From contig JBKCOJ010000006.1 in the NCBI GenBank assembly GCA_046309815.1, positions 1 to 64,000 of the forward strand: a DNA stretch of 64,000 nucleotides, given 5' to 3'. Source of the DNA: CAITNM01 sp021298215 (GTDB lineage Bacteria > Pseudomonadota > Alphaproteobacteria > Paracaedibacterales > CAITNM01). This document shows positions 26,931 through 34,444 of the stretch, piece by piece. Under the pieces are notes generated by a model. It was not told the DNA's origin. It saw nothing but the letters and a program-made list of their open reading frames with translations, and did not search any database. Each line of letters starts with the position of its first letter. Position 1 is the first letter of the stretch. A program made the translations under genes and the position numbers.

Positions 26931-27122
26931 ATGAGAACTCGTGGCGTTAAAATGCAAGTTACTTTAACAGCAGAGCTTGCCGAACAGGTAGAGCAGGAGA
27001 TTAAAGTTTCTTATACAACGAAATCTGCTTGGTTCACAAAAGTTATAATGGATTTTCTTGAACAAAAACACAAAAAGGAAGATGGGATGAGAAAAAAGGT
27101 AATAGATTTACAAATAAAATAA
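26931..27122 (+). CDS. Ribbon-helix-helix DNA-binding protein
   Basis: A 63-residue protein with a ribbon-helix-helix (CopG/MetJ-like) fold: strand MQVTLTAELA, helix AEQVEQEIKVS, turn YTTKSA, helix WFTKVIMDFLEQ, then a basic tail. Residues 1-7 may be dispensable; a second start at Met8 gives a canonical RHH N-terminus. It lies between the 8-bp repeat arrays and the replication initiator. RHH proteins of plasmids (CopG, Omega, ParG) bind tandem 7- to 8-bp repeats to control copy number or partition. Binding to the arrays here is inference. Confidence 0.75.
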   Translation: MRTRGVKMQVTLTAELAEQVEQEIKVSYTTKSAWFTKVIMDFLEQKHKKEDGMRKKVIDLQIK

Positions 27123-27153
27123 ACAGTCCAGTAGTTGGAGCTACTGAACTGTT
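27122..27153 (+). promoter_or_regulatory. Hairpin between the RHH gene and rep
   Basis: A 13-bp stem (AACAGTCCAGTAG at 27122-27134 with CTACTGAACTGTT at 27141-27153) with a single mismatch and a 6-nt loop TTGGAG starts at the RHH stop codon. No T run follows, so it is not a standard terminator. It could be a leader structure controlling rep translation or a dyad operator. Confidence 0.5.
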
Positions 27154-27275
27154 ATGCGCAGCCTTGTGAGACTGACTTTATCCGTGGATTAACTATACGA
27201 TACCTTCGTAATAGCGTCAATAAAATTGTCTCAAGAAATGCGCGTAAACCAACTTTCAAAAGGGGAGTTGCATTT

Positions 27276-28436
27276 ATGCAAACATCTAGATTACTAGAGC
27301 AAGATATTGTTTTGCTCGCTCAACCTTCTCTTATCGAACTATTCGGTAGAGCAGGGGCTCAATTCTTAAACCAATTACATTATTGGCTTGAGAATCCCGG
27401 TTGTGGAGAAAACCACCAAGGGAAAAAATGGATATATAATACCGAATCTGCTTGGTCCGAACAACTTAAATTATCAACAAGACAGTTTAGGCGATATGTT
27501 TCTAGCTTAACGCAAAAAGGAATTATCTCCGTTGCCAAGCTTCATTCTCACAAATCTAATCGTACCAACTATTTTTCTATAAACTATGAGTCATTAGAAA
27601 AACTCATCTCTGGTGCTGATAATTCTTCTCAATTATCTCAAACCAGCAGTTTTGCTCATGAGGACATTTTGTCCGCATCATCAGGACAAAGTGGCCCTTT
27701 CTATATAGAAACAAAAATTACTAACAAAGATTTTAATAAATCTGATGCGGAATCGAAAAAATTAACAGGGCAGGGAGCTGTTTCTGAAGCTGAACAAGTC
27801 AAGCAAGTCGAGCGAGTCAAAAAATCTATTTCAAAAATAGAAAAAAACAGGGTAGGGGAAGATAAGACTTCTCAGGATGATCATTTCATGAAACAACAAT
27901 TCAAGACTTCAACTGCCCAAGACATGCTAGAAATTTGGAACACCGTTCTTGGTGAAAAATCTCAAGCAACGATGAGCAAAGATCTCGCCCCTCAGCTTGT
28001 AAGTGCATATTCTACAAAGTTTGAAAAAGACCTCAATCAATGGAGGCGTTACTGCGAGCTAATCAAAACAAGTGAATACCTGATGAAAGAGAGATTTGAT
28101 CTCTCTCTCTTTTGGGCTCTAAAATTTTCAACCATTGACCGTTTAAGGGCAGGGGGGTTAGGCGTGAAACCTACTTCATTAAGCGCAGCCTCAGAATCCA
28201 TAGCTAATGAATCTCAGATAGACGAAATGATCACCGCGTTGAACGAATCCGAAACAACAAAAGCACTTAGGCGAACGATTGCTCAAGCAGTTGGCTCGGC
28301 AAATTATCTTTCTTGGTTTCATCAGGCTTCTTTTGTTGAACAAGAAGGAAAAATCCTTCTGGTTGCGCCCAATGCTTTTGTGGAAAGCAAGTGGGAAGAG
28401 CTCTTTCCTTGGATAAATAAGGAAAACATAGCATGA
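27276..28436 (+). CDS. Plasmid-type replication initiator with DnaA-N-like C-terminus
   Basis: A 386-residue protein. The start at 27276 is preferred over an upstream in-frame TTG buried in a hairpin, because it has the ribosome site AGGGGAG 8 bp before it. Residues 10-110 form a winged-helix-like region (FLNQLHYWLENPGCG, STRQFRRYVSSLTQKGIISV) of the sort found in plasmid Rep proteins. A polar linker follows, and the last 60 residues (ALRRTIAQAVGSANYLSWFHQASFV..FVESKWEELFPWI) resemble the DnaA N-terminal domain that recruits helicase. Similar DnaA-like proteins are carried by Rickettsiales conjugative elements. It overlaps the next gene by 4 bp. Confidence 0.75.
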   Translation: MQTSRLLEQDIVLLAQPSLIELFGRAGAQFLNQLHYWLENPGCGENHQGKKWIYNTESAWSEQLKLSTRQFRRYVSSLTQKGIISVAKLHSHKSNRTNYFSINYESLEKLISGADNSSQLSQTSSFAHEDILSASSGQSGPFYIETKITNKDFNKSDAESKKLTGQGAVSEAEQVKQVERVKKSISKIEKNRVGEDKTSQDDHFMKQQFKTSTAQDMLEIWNTVLGEKSQATMSKDLAPQLVSAYSTKFEKDLNQWRRYCELIKTSEYLMKERFDLSLFWALKFSTIDRLRAGGLGVKPTSLSAASESIANESQIDEMITALNESETTKALRRTIAQAVGSANYLSWFHQASFVEQEGKILLVAPNAFVESKWEELFPWINKENIA

Positions 28437-28885
28437 TGGAATTTCTTACTGCTTTTGTGGAACCGGTGTGGATGTGGTTTACTGAAAAAGTTGTTCCATG
28501 GCTATCAGAAAAATTTAGGCCAACGTTTTCTATTTCTCAATTTCCAGGCTTGCCATCTTTTGTTTCTTCAAGTTTCGCAAATGAAATAACGCATATTAAT
28601 ATAAGCACATTTCTTTCTGTAACAAATCATAGCGATCAAAAACTTTACTTTACCGGCGCAAGTTTAAGGGCACCAAAATGGGGAAATGTAGAGCATGTTA
28701 CTTTTTCAGAAAAAAACACCCCGGCTCATGAAAATTGTCGGATTCTCTTAAATATTCATTTGCAAAGAACCGATCATTATGTTTTGCAAGAAGGGGAAGC
28801 TAACGCCACATTATGCATTGAAGGCAACAGTCACATAAAGAAACGAGTACGAGTAAGATTAAAAAATGTAGCGAGCCAAAAATAG
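28433..28885 (+). CDS. Hypothetical protein of the rep operon
   Basis: A 150-residue protein that starts inside the rep stop codon (ATGATGG), so it is translationally coupled to rep. The N-terminus is amphipathic or membrane-associated (FLTAFVEPVWMWFTEKVVPWLSEKF), and the rest is beta-rich with ITHINISTFLSVTNHSDQKLYFTGASLRAPK. I do not recognise a family. Confidence 0.55.
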   Translation: MMEFLTAFVEPVWMWFTEKVVPWLSEKFRPTFSISQFPGLPSFVSSSFANEITHINISTFLSVTNHSDQKLYFTGASLRAPKWGNVEHVTFSEKNTPAHENCRILLNIHLQRTDHYVLQEGEANATLCIEGNSHIKKRVRVRLKNVASQK

Positions 28886-28907
28886 TGAACAAAAGAGCTT
28901 AAAAAAT

Positions 28908-29367
28908 ATGAATATGAAAAAACAACCCTTTCTTTATCGGTCTCATCAACAAGTTGACGACATATTAGCAAAGATTCAGCTTATAGAAGGTGTGTGCTAT
29001 GCAAGTGTTGAGGTGATAAAGGGCGCTATTCTCTATAGTGCCTCTTCGCATAAGGAATGGAGGCAGTATTACATCAAGCATGATCTTTATCTTGATGATC
29101 CAAGTTTTCAAGCAGCGATTGCGGTTCCAGAGTTACCAATATTTTGGGACAGCGTCGCACTTCACACAAACGAACAAATTGATGTGATGAAAAAAAGAAA
29201 CTGTTGGTGCAAAAGCTGGAATGACGATCTGCTTTGAAACCTTAGATAAAAAACTCCTATTAACGGTGGGAACGGCTAGTGAAGAAAAAATAATGAGTAT
29301 AGCAACAACAATGGTGAAGGATGTAAACGGGATGGAGATCTTAGAAACGCAGTTGAGTTTAATCTAA
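28908..29367 (+). pseudogene. LuxR-type autoinducer-binding domain protein, frameshifted, no HTH
   Basis: The first 96 or so codons encode the N-terminal half of a LuxR autoinducer-binding domain: EWRQYYIKHDLYLDDPSF with the family's Trp, Tyr and Asp-Pro, then PIFWDSV. At a run of seven A residues (about 29191-29197) the frame breaks. One base removed gives a continuous frame: VGAKAGMTICFETL and on to ETQLSLI-stop at 29367. That makes a domain of about 153 residues without the DNA-binding helix-turn-helix. It may be a pseudogene, or the A7 tract may allow transcript slippage. It lies between rep and the XRE regulator. Confidence 0.65.
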
Positions 29368-29375
29368 TCTATAAG

Positions 29376-30050
29376 TTAAGCCGCAGCCCTTTTGTGGGTG
29401 TGATTTGTGTGTGAAGAAAAGAGGGGGCGAATATTAATAATCGGGTATATTCTCTCTTTTGGTGTTATTAAAAATGGATCAGCGGAATAATTCATTTGTG
29501 CAAAGGGAATGCCCCACAATTTATCTTCTCGCTGTTGGATATCAATGGGAATAACCTGTCTTTTGTTGAGATGATAAAGATACCCATAGCCCCAATCCTT
29601 ATTAAACTTATCTTGAGATGTTCCGGCACCAATTAATAATGTTGTTGGCATAACGCGTGGATCATAGCGGTAGTCTTCAATGATACAATGAAGAATATCT
29701 GGATAGAAGCGTTCATAGAAGGAAATAAGTGAGGATGTTGAATACTTAGCATCAGCATCAATGTTGTCTAATGATGTATGTTGACCAGAAACAGGGGCTC
29801 TTCCTCTTCCAAACCAAAACCACTCTTCTGAGCAAAAGACACCAACTTTTTCTAAAGACTTTATGATTAAAGAAATGCTGCCTTTTGAAAGAGGAATTTT
29901 TCCCGTTTCCCACAGGTTTAAAACACGATACGTTCGGCCAAGTAGATTAACAAAGTCTTTCTTTTTTAAGCCCGACATTTCACGCAGAGTGTGGAGGCGC
30001 TCAATGCGTTGTGCATTCTCTTCTTCGGAAATATCAAGCTTTCGAGTCAC
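29376..30050 (-). CDS. XRE-type regulator, divergent to the transfer operon
   Basis: A 224-residue protein with an N-terminal helix-turn-helix (LREMSGLKKKDFVNLLGRTYRVLNLWETGKIPLSKGS, about residues 22-58) and a C-terminal domain of about 130 residues that is not DNA-binding in appearance (DILHCIIEDYRYDPRV.., ITPKERIYPIINIRP). The combination resembles phage or plasmid repressors with a sensing or dimerisation domain. It is transcribed away from the pilin gene across a 313-bp AT-rich region with palindromes and is the best candidate for regulator of the transfer operon. Confidence 0.75.
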   Translation of the reverse strand: MTRKLDISEEENAQRIERLHTLREMSGLKKKDFVNLLGRTYRVLNLWETGKIPLSKGSISLIIKSLEKVGVFCSEEWFWFGRGRAPVSGQHTSLDNIDADAKYSTSSLISFYERFYPDILHCIIEDYRYDPRVMPTTLLIGAGTSQDKFNKDWGYGYLYHLNKRQVIPIDIQQREDKLWGIPFAQMNYSADPFLITPKERIYPIINIRPLFSSHTNHTHKRAAA

Positions 30051-30363
30051 AAAATACTATTGAGTTGCTAAAAATGTATTTTTTACAAATAGCATAACAA
30101 ATCAAAAAAATGAATATATTTTGTTTTTTAAGAAATTCATGAAGGAAAGAATCTATAAAAAAGTATACATACAAATTAACAAAATTTTTAATAAATATTT
30201 ATGATAAATATGAATAAATTCTTTATTTTTATAAATTTTATAAAATTAATTAAAAAATATGAATTTTTTCTTGATCGTGTGATTATTTTTGCGCTATGGT
30301 GAGGGCAATTCTCGGTAAGAGAAAAAACCATTAAACCTCGAAAGCAGGATGGGAGAAAACAAC
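30051..30363. promoter_or_regulatory. Divergent control region of the transfer operon
   Basis: An AT-rich intergenic region of about 310 bp between the XRE regulator and the pilin gene. It holds two perfect palindromes, ATATTTATgATAAATAT (30195-30211) and AATTTTATAAAATT (30234-30247), and a possible promoter TTGATC-17-CTATGG at about 30271-30299. In sequence this AT-rich, palindromes can occur by chance, so their role as operators is inferred from position. Confidence 0.4.
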
Positions 30364-30708
30364 ATGAAATCTAGTTTTACATTATCAACACCAACTTCAG
30401 CTAACTATCTAACTGATACAGAGTTTTCAGGAAGAGTCTTGATGGCTTTTTGTCTAACGGCACTTGTAGTTTTTAACATCGATAGCCTATTAGCGGTGGA
30501 AGTGGCTGAGTTACGAGCACCGATGCAAGGCCTAAAAAAAGAAATCTGGTCGTATATGTATCCTATCAAGTTAGCCGCTGTTGCAATAGGAGCGGTGATG
30601 TCGGTGACACAACAGTCCCTAATGCCCTTTGGTGTTGGAGCTGCCATTGGTGGCGGTATTCAGTTTTTTGATACGGTCCTTGGAGATGGGTCGGCAGCTT
30701 TGATTTAG
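30364..30708 (+). CDS. traA: TraA-like pilin precursor
   Basis: A 114-residue pilin precursor of an F-type conjugation system. The start at 30364 has ribosome site GGGAG. A long leader ends near DSLLAVEVAEL, a plausible signal-peptidase site, leaving a mature pilin of about 70 residues with two hydrophobic helices (IKLAAVAIGAVMSVTQ and LMPFGVGAAIGGGIQFF), the pattern of TraA/VirB2 pilins. It is the first gene of the transfer operon, directly before traL, the F-plasmid order. Confidence 0.8.
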   Translation: MKSSFTLSTPTSANYLTDTEFSGRVLMAFCLTALVVFNIDSLLAVEVAELRAPMQGLKKEIWSYMYPIKLAAVAIGAVMSVTQQSLMPFGVGAAIGGGIQFFDTVLGDGSAALI

Positions 30709-30714
30709 GTTGCT

Positions 30715-30999
30715 GTGATGAAGCGCCACCTTATCCTTTATACCATCGATCGGGCCGTTCGCTTTCTACTTTGGACGAAGGGTGAGTTAGCGCTCATTTT
30801 GGGACCACTTGTTTCGGGTCTTGTCTTTGATGCGTTTGTTATCGGATGTGTGTGGACCGGAATTGATATCTGGGCAATTCGCCAATTTAAGCGGCGCCTG
30901 GGAGAAGGACTTTTAAAAGCGCTATTATATTGGTTTTTTCCTCCGGCTAAGCAATTTAAAGCGTGGCCGCCCTCGCACATCGGGCATTTTATAGGATAG
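30715..30999 (+). CDS. traL: Type IV secretion protein TraL
   Basis: A 94-residue inner-membrane protein of the F-type pilus assembly complex (VirB3 equivalent). It keeps the TraL arrangement: short basic N-terminus (TIDRAVRFLLWTKGE), two hydrophobic segments (LILGPLVSGLVFDAFVIGCVW) and a cytoplasmic end with FKAWPPSHIGHFIG. Start codons GTG 30715 and ATG 30718 are both possible. It sits between traA and traE with short gaps. Confidence 0.85.
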   Translation: MMKRHLILYTIDRAVRFLLWTKGELALILGPLVSGLVFDAFVIGCVWTGIDIWAIRQFKRRLGEGLLKALLYWFFPPAKQFKAWPPSHIGHFIG

Positions 31000-31011
31000 A
31001 GAGGTACAACA

Positions 31012-31854
31012 ATGAAACAAGGATTTAAAGACCTCAAGCTTGGAAACTTAACGTTCCAGCGTAATGCTCTTGCGGGACTTGCTAGTGTTTTACTTTTGAT
31101 CACTCTATTACAAACTATTTTCCTATTTCTTAAAAACGAAAAAATCATCATTTTACCGCCGGAGACGAAACAATCCTTTTGGATTGAGGGGAATAAGTTT
31201 TCCCCCATCTACTTAGAAGAGCAAGCGATCTTCTTCGCACACTTACTGCTTGATGTAAGTCACTCCAATATTTTGTCCCAAGGCGAAATCCTCTTACGCT
31301 ACACCGATTCTAGTGCCCATGAAATCCTCAAAACTCGTTTGTTTAAGGAAGAGGCGCGGCTTAAGCGTGATAATGTCTCGATGAAGTTTGAAATGATTGA
31401 ATGCGAAGTCTTTCCGGGTCAGCTGATGCTTGAATTAACCGGCGATTTACATGCATATGTTGCTCATAAGAAGATTAGCACCCACCGTGAAACCTACCGA
31501 GTGGATTTTACCAGTCGTAGTGGGCGGTTATTTTTAAAGTCTTTTGATGTCATTAAGTCCGATAATAAAGATTTAGCGCATCTTTCAGTGGAGGAAAATG
31601 CTGTTGAAGAGGATGTTTCAGCTCATGAGAATCAACCTCATACTGAATCTAAAGAGTTTCGGTCGCAAAGCCTTCTCGTTTCCTCTAGTGAAGAAACGCC
31701 AGCTTCTTTAATGAATCCAACTGCTGAGGCAATTGACAAAGACCCTAAGAGTACAGAGGGAGGAGTTATGAATCCATCCGATTCGTCATCTTCCATTGCT
31801 CCTCTTGCACCACCAGTTGTTAGCTCATCTATTCAGGAGAATTCTCATGCATAA
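31012..31854 (+). CDS. traE: Type IV secretion protein TraE with a long acidic tail
   Basis: Periplasm-facing, single-pass inner-membrane protein of the F-type transfer complex (VirB5/8-like position in the assembly). Residues 1-195 fit TraE: a transmembrane segment (ALAGLASVLLLITLLQTIFLF) and then the conserved middle. The last 80 or so residues are an extra Ser/Glu/Pro-rich tail not seen in F TraE (about 190 residues). The ribosome site GAGAGG precedes the start. The stop overlaps the start of traK by 8 bp. Confidence 0.85.
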   Translation: MKQGFKDLKLGNLTFQRNALAGLASVLLLITLLQTIFLFLKNEKIIILPPETKQSFWIEGNKFSPIYLEEQAIFFAHLLLDVSHSNILSQGEILLRYTDSSAHEILKTRLFKEEARLKRDNVSMKFEMIECEVFPGQLMLELTGDLHAYVAHKKISTHRETYRVDFTSRSGRLFLKSFDVIKSDNKDLAHLSVEENAVEEDVSAHENQPHTESKEFRSQSLLVSSSEETPASLMNPTAEAIDKDPKSTEGGVMNPSDSSSSIAPLAPPVVSSSIQENSHA

Positions 31855-32611
31855 ACGTATTACTTTTGTGGTGGCTCTTTTCTCGTTCATCGCAACCTTA
31901 GAAGCAAGCGCTTCTCAATCATTGCCGATGCATCCCGATAAGCGGATTAAGGCAACCATTTCTAATGACTCAATGAACCGTATCGCTGTAGCCAATGATC
32001 GGATCACGCAAGTGTTTGGGGATGAGCAAGCGTATGAATCTCAAACCGAAGAGAGTACAGGTCAAGTTTTTCTTAAGCCAACCCAGGAAAATGGAAATAA
32101 GGCTTTAGCGATTACCTTGATTACCGAAAGTGGGGCAACGCAAGACATGACGTTGGAGCCTAGTACCCGCGATGCAGCGACGATTATCTTAAAAAATTCT
32201 GTTGCAGCTTCGCCTTCTCAGCATGGTGGAGGGTCCCCTGGTCAAGTAGGTACTATGATGCCGACCACTTATGGTATGGGGCAGGGCATGGGACAACACC
32301 ATGGGTATTCGCCTCAGTCGTTTCAGGAGCAGGTTATTCAAGCGATGAAACTCTTAGTAAGTGGTCAAGCTCCAACTATAGAAGTGGAAGATTTTACACG
32401 CACCGGGCCCAAAGGCGTTGAGCTTGGGTTGATGGCTGCTTATATGATCGGATTCCTTAAGGGCTATAAAATTGAAATTAAAAACACCAGTGGAGCTCCT
32501 TTGGAGCTTTTAGAGAAAGATTTTTATCGAACGGGTGACGTGGCAATTTTCTTTGACAAACGATTCGTAGGCACGGGAGAAGCCGCAACCTTTTACGTGG
32601 TAGGGTATTGA
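31847..32611 (+). CDS. traK: Type IV secretion secretin-like protein TraK
   Basis: Periplasmic protein of the outer-membrane core complex, secretin-like and comparable to VirB9. The ATG at 31847 is chosen because it is followed by a signal peptide (RITFVVALFSFIATLEASA) and preceded by AGGAGA; the frame extends upstream but without a signal. The mature part has the TraK-like opening ISNDSMNRIAVANDRITQVFGDE and a beta-rich C-terminus with GTGEAATFYVVG. It is 254 residues. Confidence 0.88.
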   Translation: MHKRITFVVALFSFIATLEASASQSLPMHPDKRIKATISNDSMNRIAVANDRITQVFGDEQAYESQTEESTGQVFLKPTQENGNKALAITLITESGATQDMTLEPSTRDAATIILKNSVAASPSQHGGGSPGQVGTMMPTTYGMGQGMGQHHGYSPQSFQEQVIQAMKLLVSGQAPTIEVEDFTRTGPKGVELGLMAAYMIGFLKGYKIEIKNTSGAPLELLEKDFYRTGDVAIFFDKRFVGTGEAATFYVVGY

Positions 32612-33969
32612 TGGAAAACGGTCCTATTGCTTCTTCGATCGCAAAGCTTCGTAAAAGGGTACAATCGTTTTGGTTAGCTGGCGTTATTGCGGCGGTACTT
32701 TTGGCTGTTACAGGCGTATGGGTTGCTGTTTCACATCAAACGCCTGTTGCAGTAAAGAAACCAAAGAGCTACAAAGCTCCCGTTACCAGTGGTGCTTCAC
32801 GATTAAATAGCAAAGAAGTTTGGGCCGAGAAGTTTACCAACGATGTCGATCATCAAACAAAACGCATTGATGCATTAGAAAAGGCCTTAGAAAAACTCCT
32901 TGAAATCAATCAACAACGTCCTCAAGCAGTTCCGCAAGCACAAGTACCTTCTCAACAAATGGTTCCGCAAGGAATGGGAGCGGTGCCAGAGCTTCGGAAC
33001 GAGATACGACAGGTTCATGAAACGACTGCAGCGGAGCAAGATTTTGTACAACCGAGTGGGCCAAATGGAACGCCGCAGGCTCAATCCCAAGTTGCTGCCG
33101 TTAAGACACCGATTCAACCGAAGCGTTTCCGCTCGAAAGGGATTCAACGCTTAACCGTCGCGCTTACGAACAGCAAAAAGAATAAAGCCTTAAAAACCGT
33201 TGATAATACAATTCCTGCCGGAGCGTTTGCAGGGGCTGTGATGGTGGGTGGCGTCGATGCATCCACCAGTATTCAGGCAAGTTCGGATCCAAGACCTGTT
33301 CTTTTACGGGTGACAGATCCAGGAACCTTACCGCGTAAATTTAAGAGTGATCTGTGTGGTTGTCACGTCTTGGCCGCTTGTTATGGCGATATTTCGTCGG
33401 AACGGGTGTACATGCGCCTTGAAAAACTCACCTGCACCGAACGTAAAACCGGCGAGCTCGTAGAAATGAATGTCAATGGCTACGTTGCCGGAGAGGATGG
33501 CAGAGCAGGACTTCGGGGTGTGGTGGTGGATCGTGCGGGCGAGAGTATGCGCAACGCAGCAGTGGGTGGATTCTTATCGGGGATGGGCGGATTTTTAAGC
33601 CAATCACGTAGTCCGATCACGTTTTCTCCCTCTAATGGACTGGCAGAAACTAATCCGATGACCGATCCTCAGATCTTGAAGTTTGGAGCGGCAAAGGGTG
33701 CGAGTAATGCCTTAGAAAAATACGCGGATTTTTACATTAAACGCGCAGAGCAAATGCAACCAATAATCCAAATTCAGGCGGGTCGTAGGGTTGATATCGT
33801 CTTTACCCAAGGGGTTGCTTTTGAAGACTCGGCCGCTCGTGGGGCAATGATTAAGGTCAACGACCAGCAACGCTTAAGTCAAATTCATGATACCTCAGAA
33901 CCACCTCATAAGTCTGTGGAGGCTTGGGTTCCAGAGAGTAGAGGTCAAGCATCAGAGGCTCGACAGTAA
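32611..33969 (+). CDS. traB: Type IV secretion protein TraB
   Basis: Inner-membrane to outer-membrane spanning channel protein (VirB10-like) of 452 residues. It has a short cytoplasmic N-terminus, one transmembrane helix (LAGVIAAVLLAVTGVWVAV), a coiled-coil stretch (TKRIDALEKALEKLLEINQQ), a Pro/Gln-rich spacer and a C-terminal beta-barrel domain opening IPAGAFAGAVMVGGVDAST, typical of TraB. The Cys-rich CGCHVLAACYG motif of the F-type family is also present. Its start ATG overlaps the traK stop (TGATG). Confidence 0.92.
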   Translation: MENGPIASSIAKLRKRVQSFWLAGVIAAVLLAVTGVWVAVSHQTPVAVKKPKSYKAPVTSGASRLNSKEVWAEKFTNDVDHQTKRIDALEKALEKLLEINQQRPQAVPQAQVPSQQMVPQGMGAVPELRNEIRQVHETTAAEQDFVQPSGPNGTPQAQSQVAAVKTPIQPKRFRSKGIQRLTVALTNSKKNKALKTVDNTIPAGAFAGAVMVGGVDASTSIQASSDPRPVLLRVTDPGTLPRKFKSDLCGCHVLAACYGDISSERVYMRLEKLTCTERKTGELVEMNVNGYVAGEDGRAGLRGVVVDRAGESMRNAAVGGFLSGMGGFLSQSRSPITFSPSNGLAETNPMTDPQILKFGAAKGASNALEKYADFYIKRAEQMQPIIQIQAGRRVDIVFTQGVAFEDSAARGAMIKVNDQQRLSQIHDTSEPPHKSVEAWVPESRGQASEARQ

Positions 33970-33982
33970 GGAAGGAAAAATT

Positions 33983-34441
33983 ATGCACCATACGTATAAC
34001 AGAACAAAAAAGTTTTCGTTTCTAGGATCCCTTTTAGGATTAACCGCGTGTAGTACGGCCTCGGAAAGTTTTGACACCGAGGCAACAAAAGGAGTAGGAG
34101 CTAAATCCATCTCGGAGGTTAATCGCATGATTGACCGTGGGGAAATCTCCGGTGTTTCTTCAGATGAAAGAGCTAGTAAAACGGTGACACCCCTTGTCTT
34201 CACCGCCCCGTTACCATCGCCTTCACTAACCCCAATCGTTCTCTCCGATAACACGGTGATTCACCGACAAGCCGAACAGGTGATGCGGATTTGGATTGCG
34301 CCCTTTCAAGATCAACAGGGTAACTTCTATGAAGCATCCGTCGTGCACACCGTACATCGCCCGAGCTTTTGGTCGGCGCAAATGTTAGCGCCGCAAGCGA
34401 CACCCGTGTTTTTAGATGCACAACACCGAGACGCGGTGTAA
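33983..34441 (+). CDS. traV: Type IV secretion lipoprotein TraV
   Basis: An outer-membrane lipoprotein that completes the TraB-TraK-TraV core complex (VirB7 equivalent). The ATG at 33983 is used: ribosome site AAGGAAGGA precedes it and a lipoprotein signal follows, ending LLGLTACS with the lipobox Cys. The mature protein of about 130 residues is Ser/Thr/Pro-rich, with AEQVMRIWIAPFQDQQGNFYEASVVHTV near the end, typical for TraV. An open frame upstream overlapping traB is not believed. Confidence 0.85.
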   Translation: MHHTYNRTKKFSFLGSLLGLTACSTASESFDTEATKGVGAKSISEVNRMIDRGEISGVSSDERASKTVTPLVFTAPLPSPSLTPIVLSDNTVIHRQAEQVMRIWIAPFQDQQGNFYEASVVHTVHRPSFWSAQMLAPQATPVFLDAQHRDAV

Positions 34442-34444
34442 GTC

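Noticed and set aside
29185..29205. Programmed -1 ribosomal frameshift at the A7 run in the LuxR-like gene
   Set aside because: The correct continuation needs a shift of +1 (or one A less), while an A-rich slippery run favours -1. Transcript slippage or mutation fits better.
33887..33982. Upstream extension of traV inside traB
   Set aside because: The lipoprotein signal and ribosome site define the start at 33983; the upstream part is out of frame with traB and has no signal.
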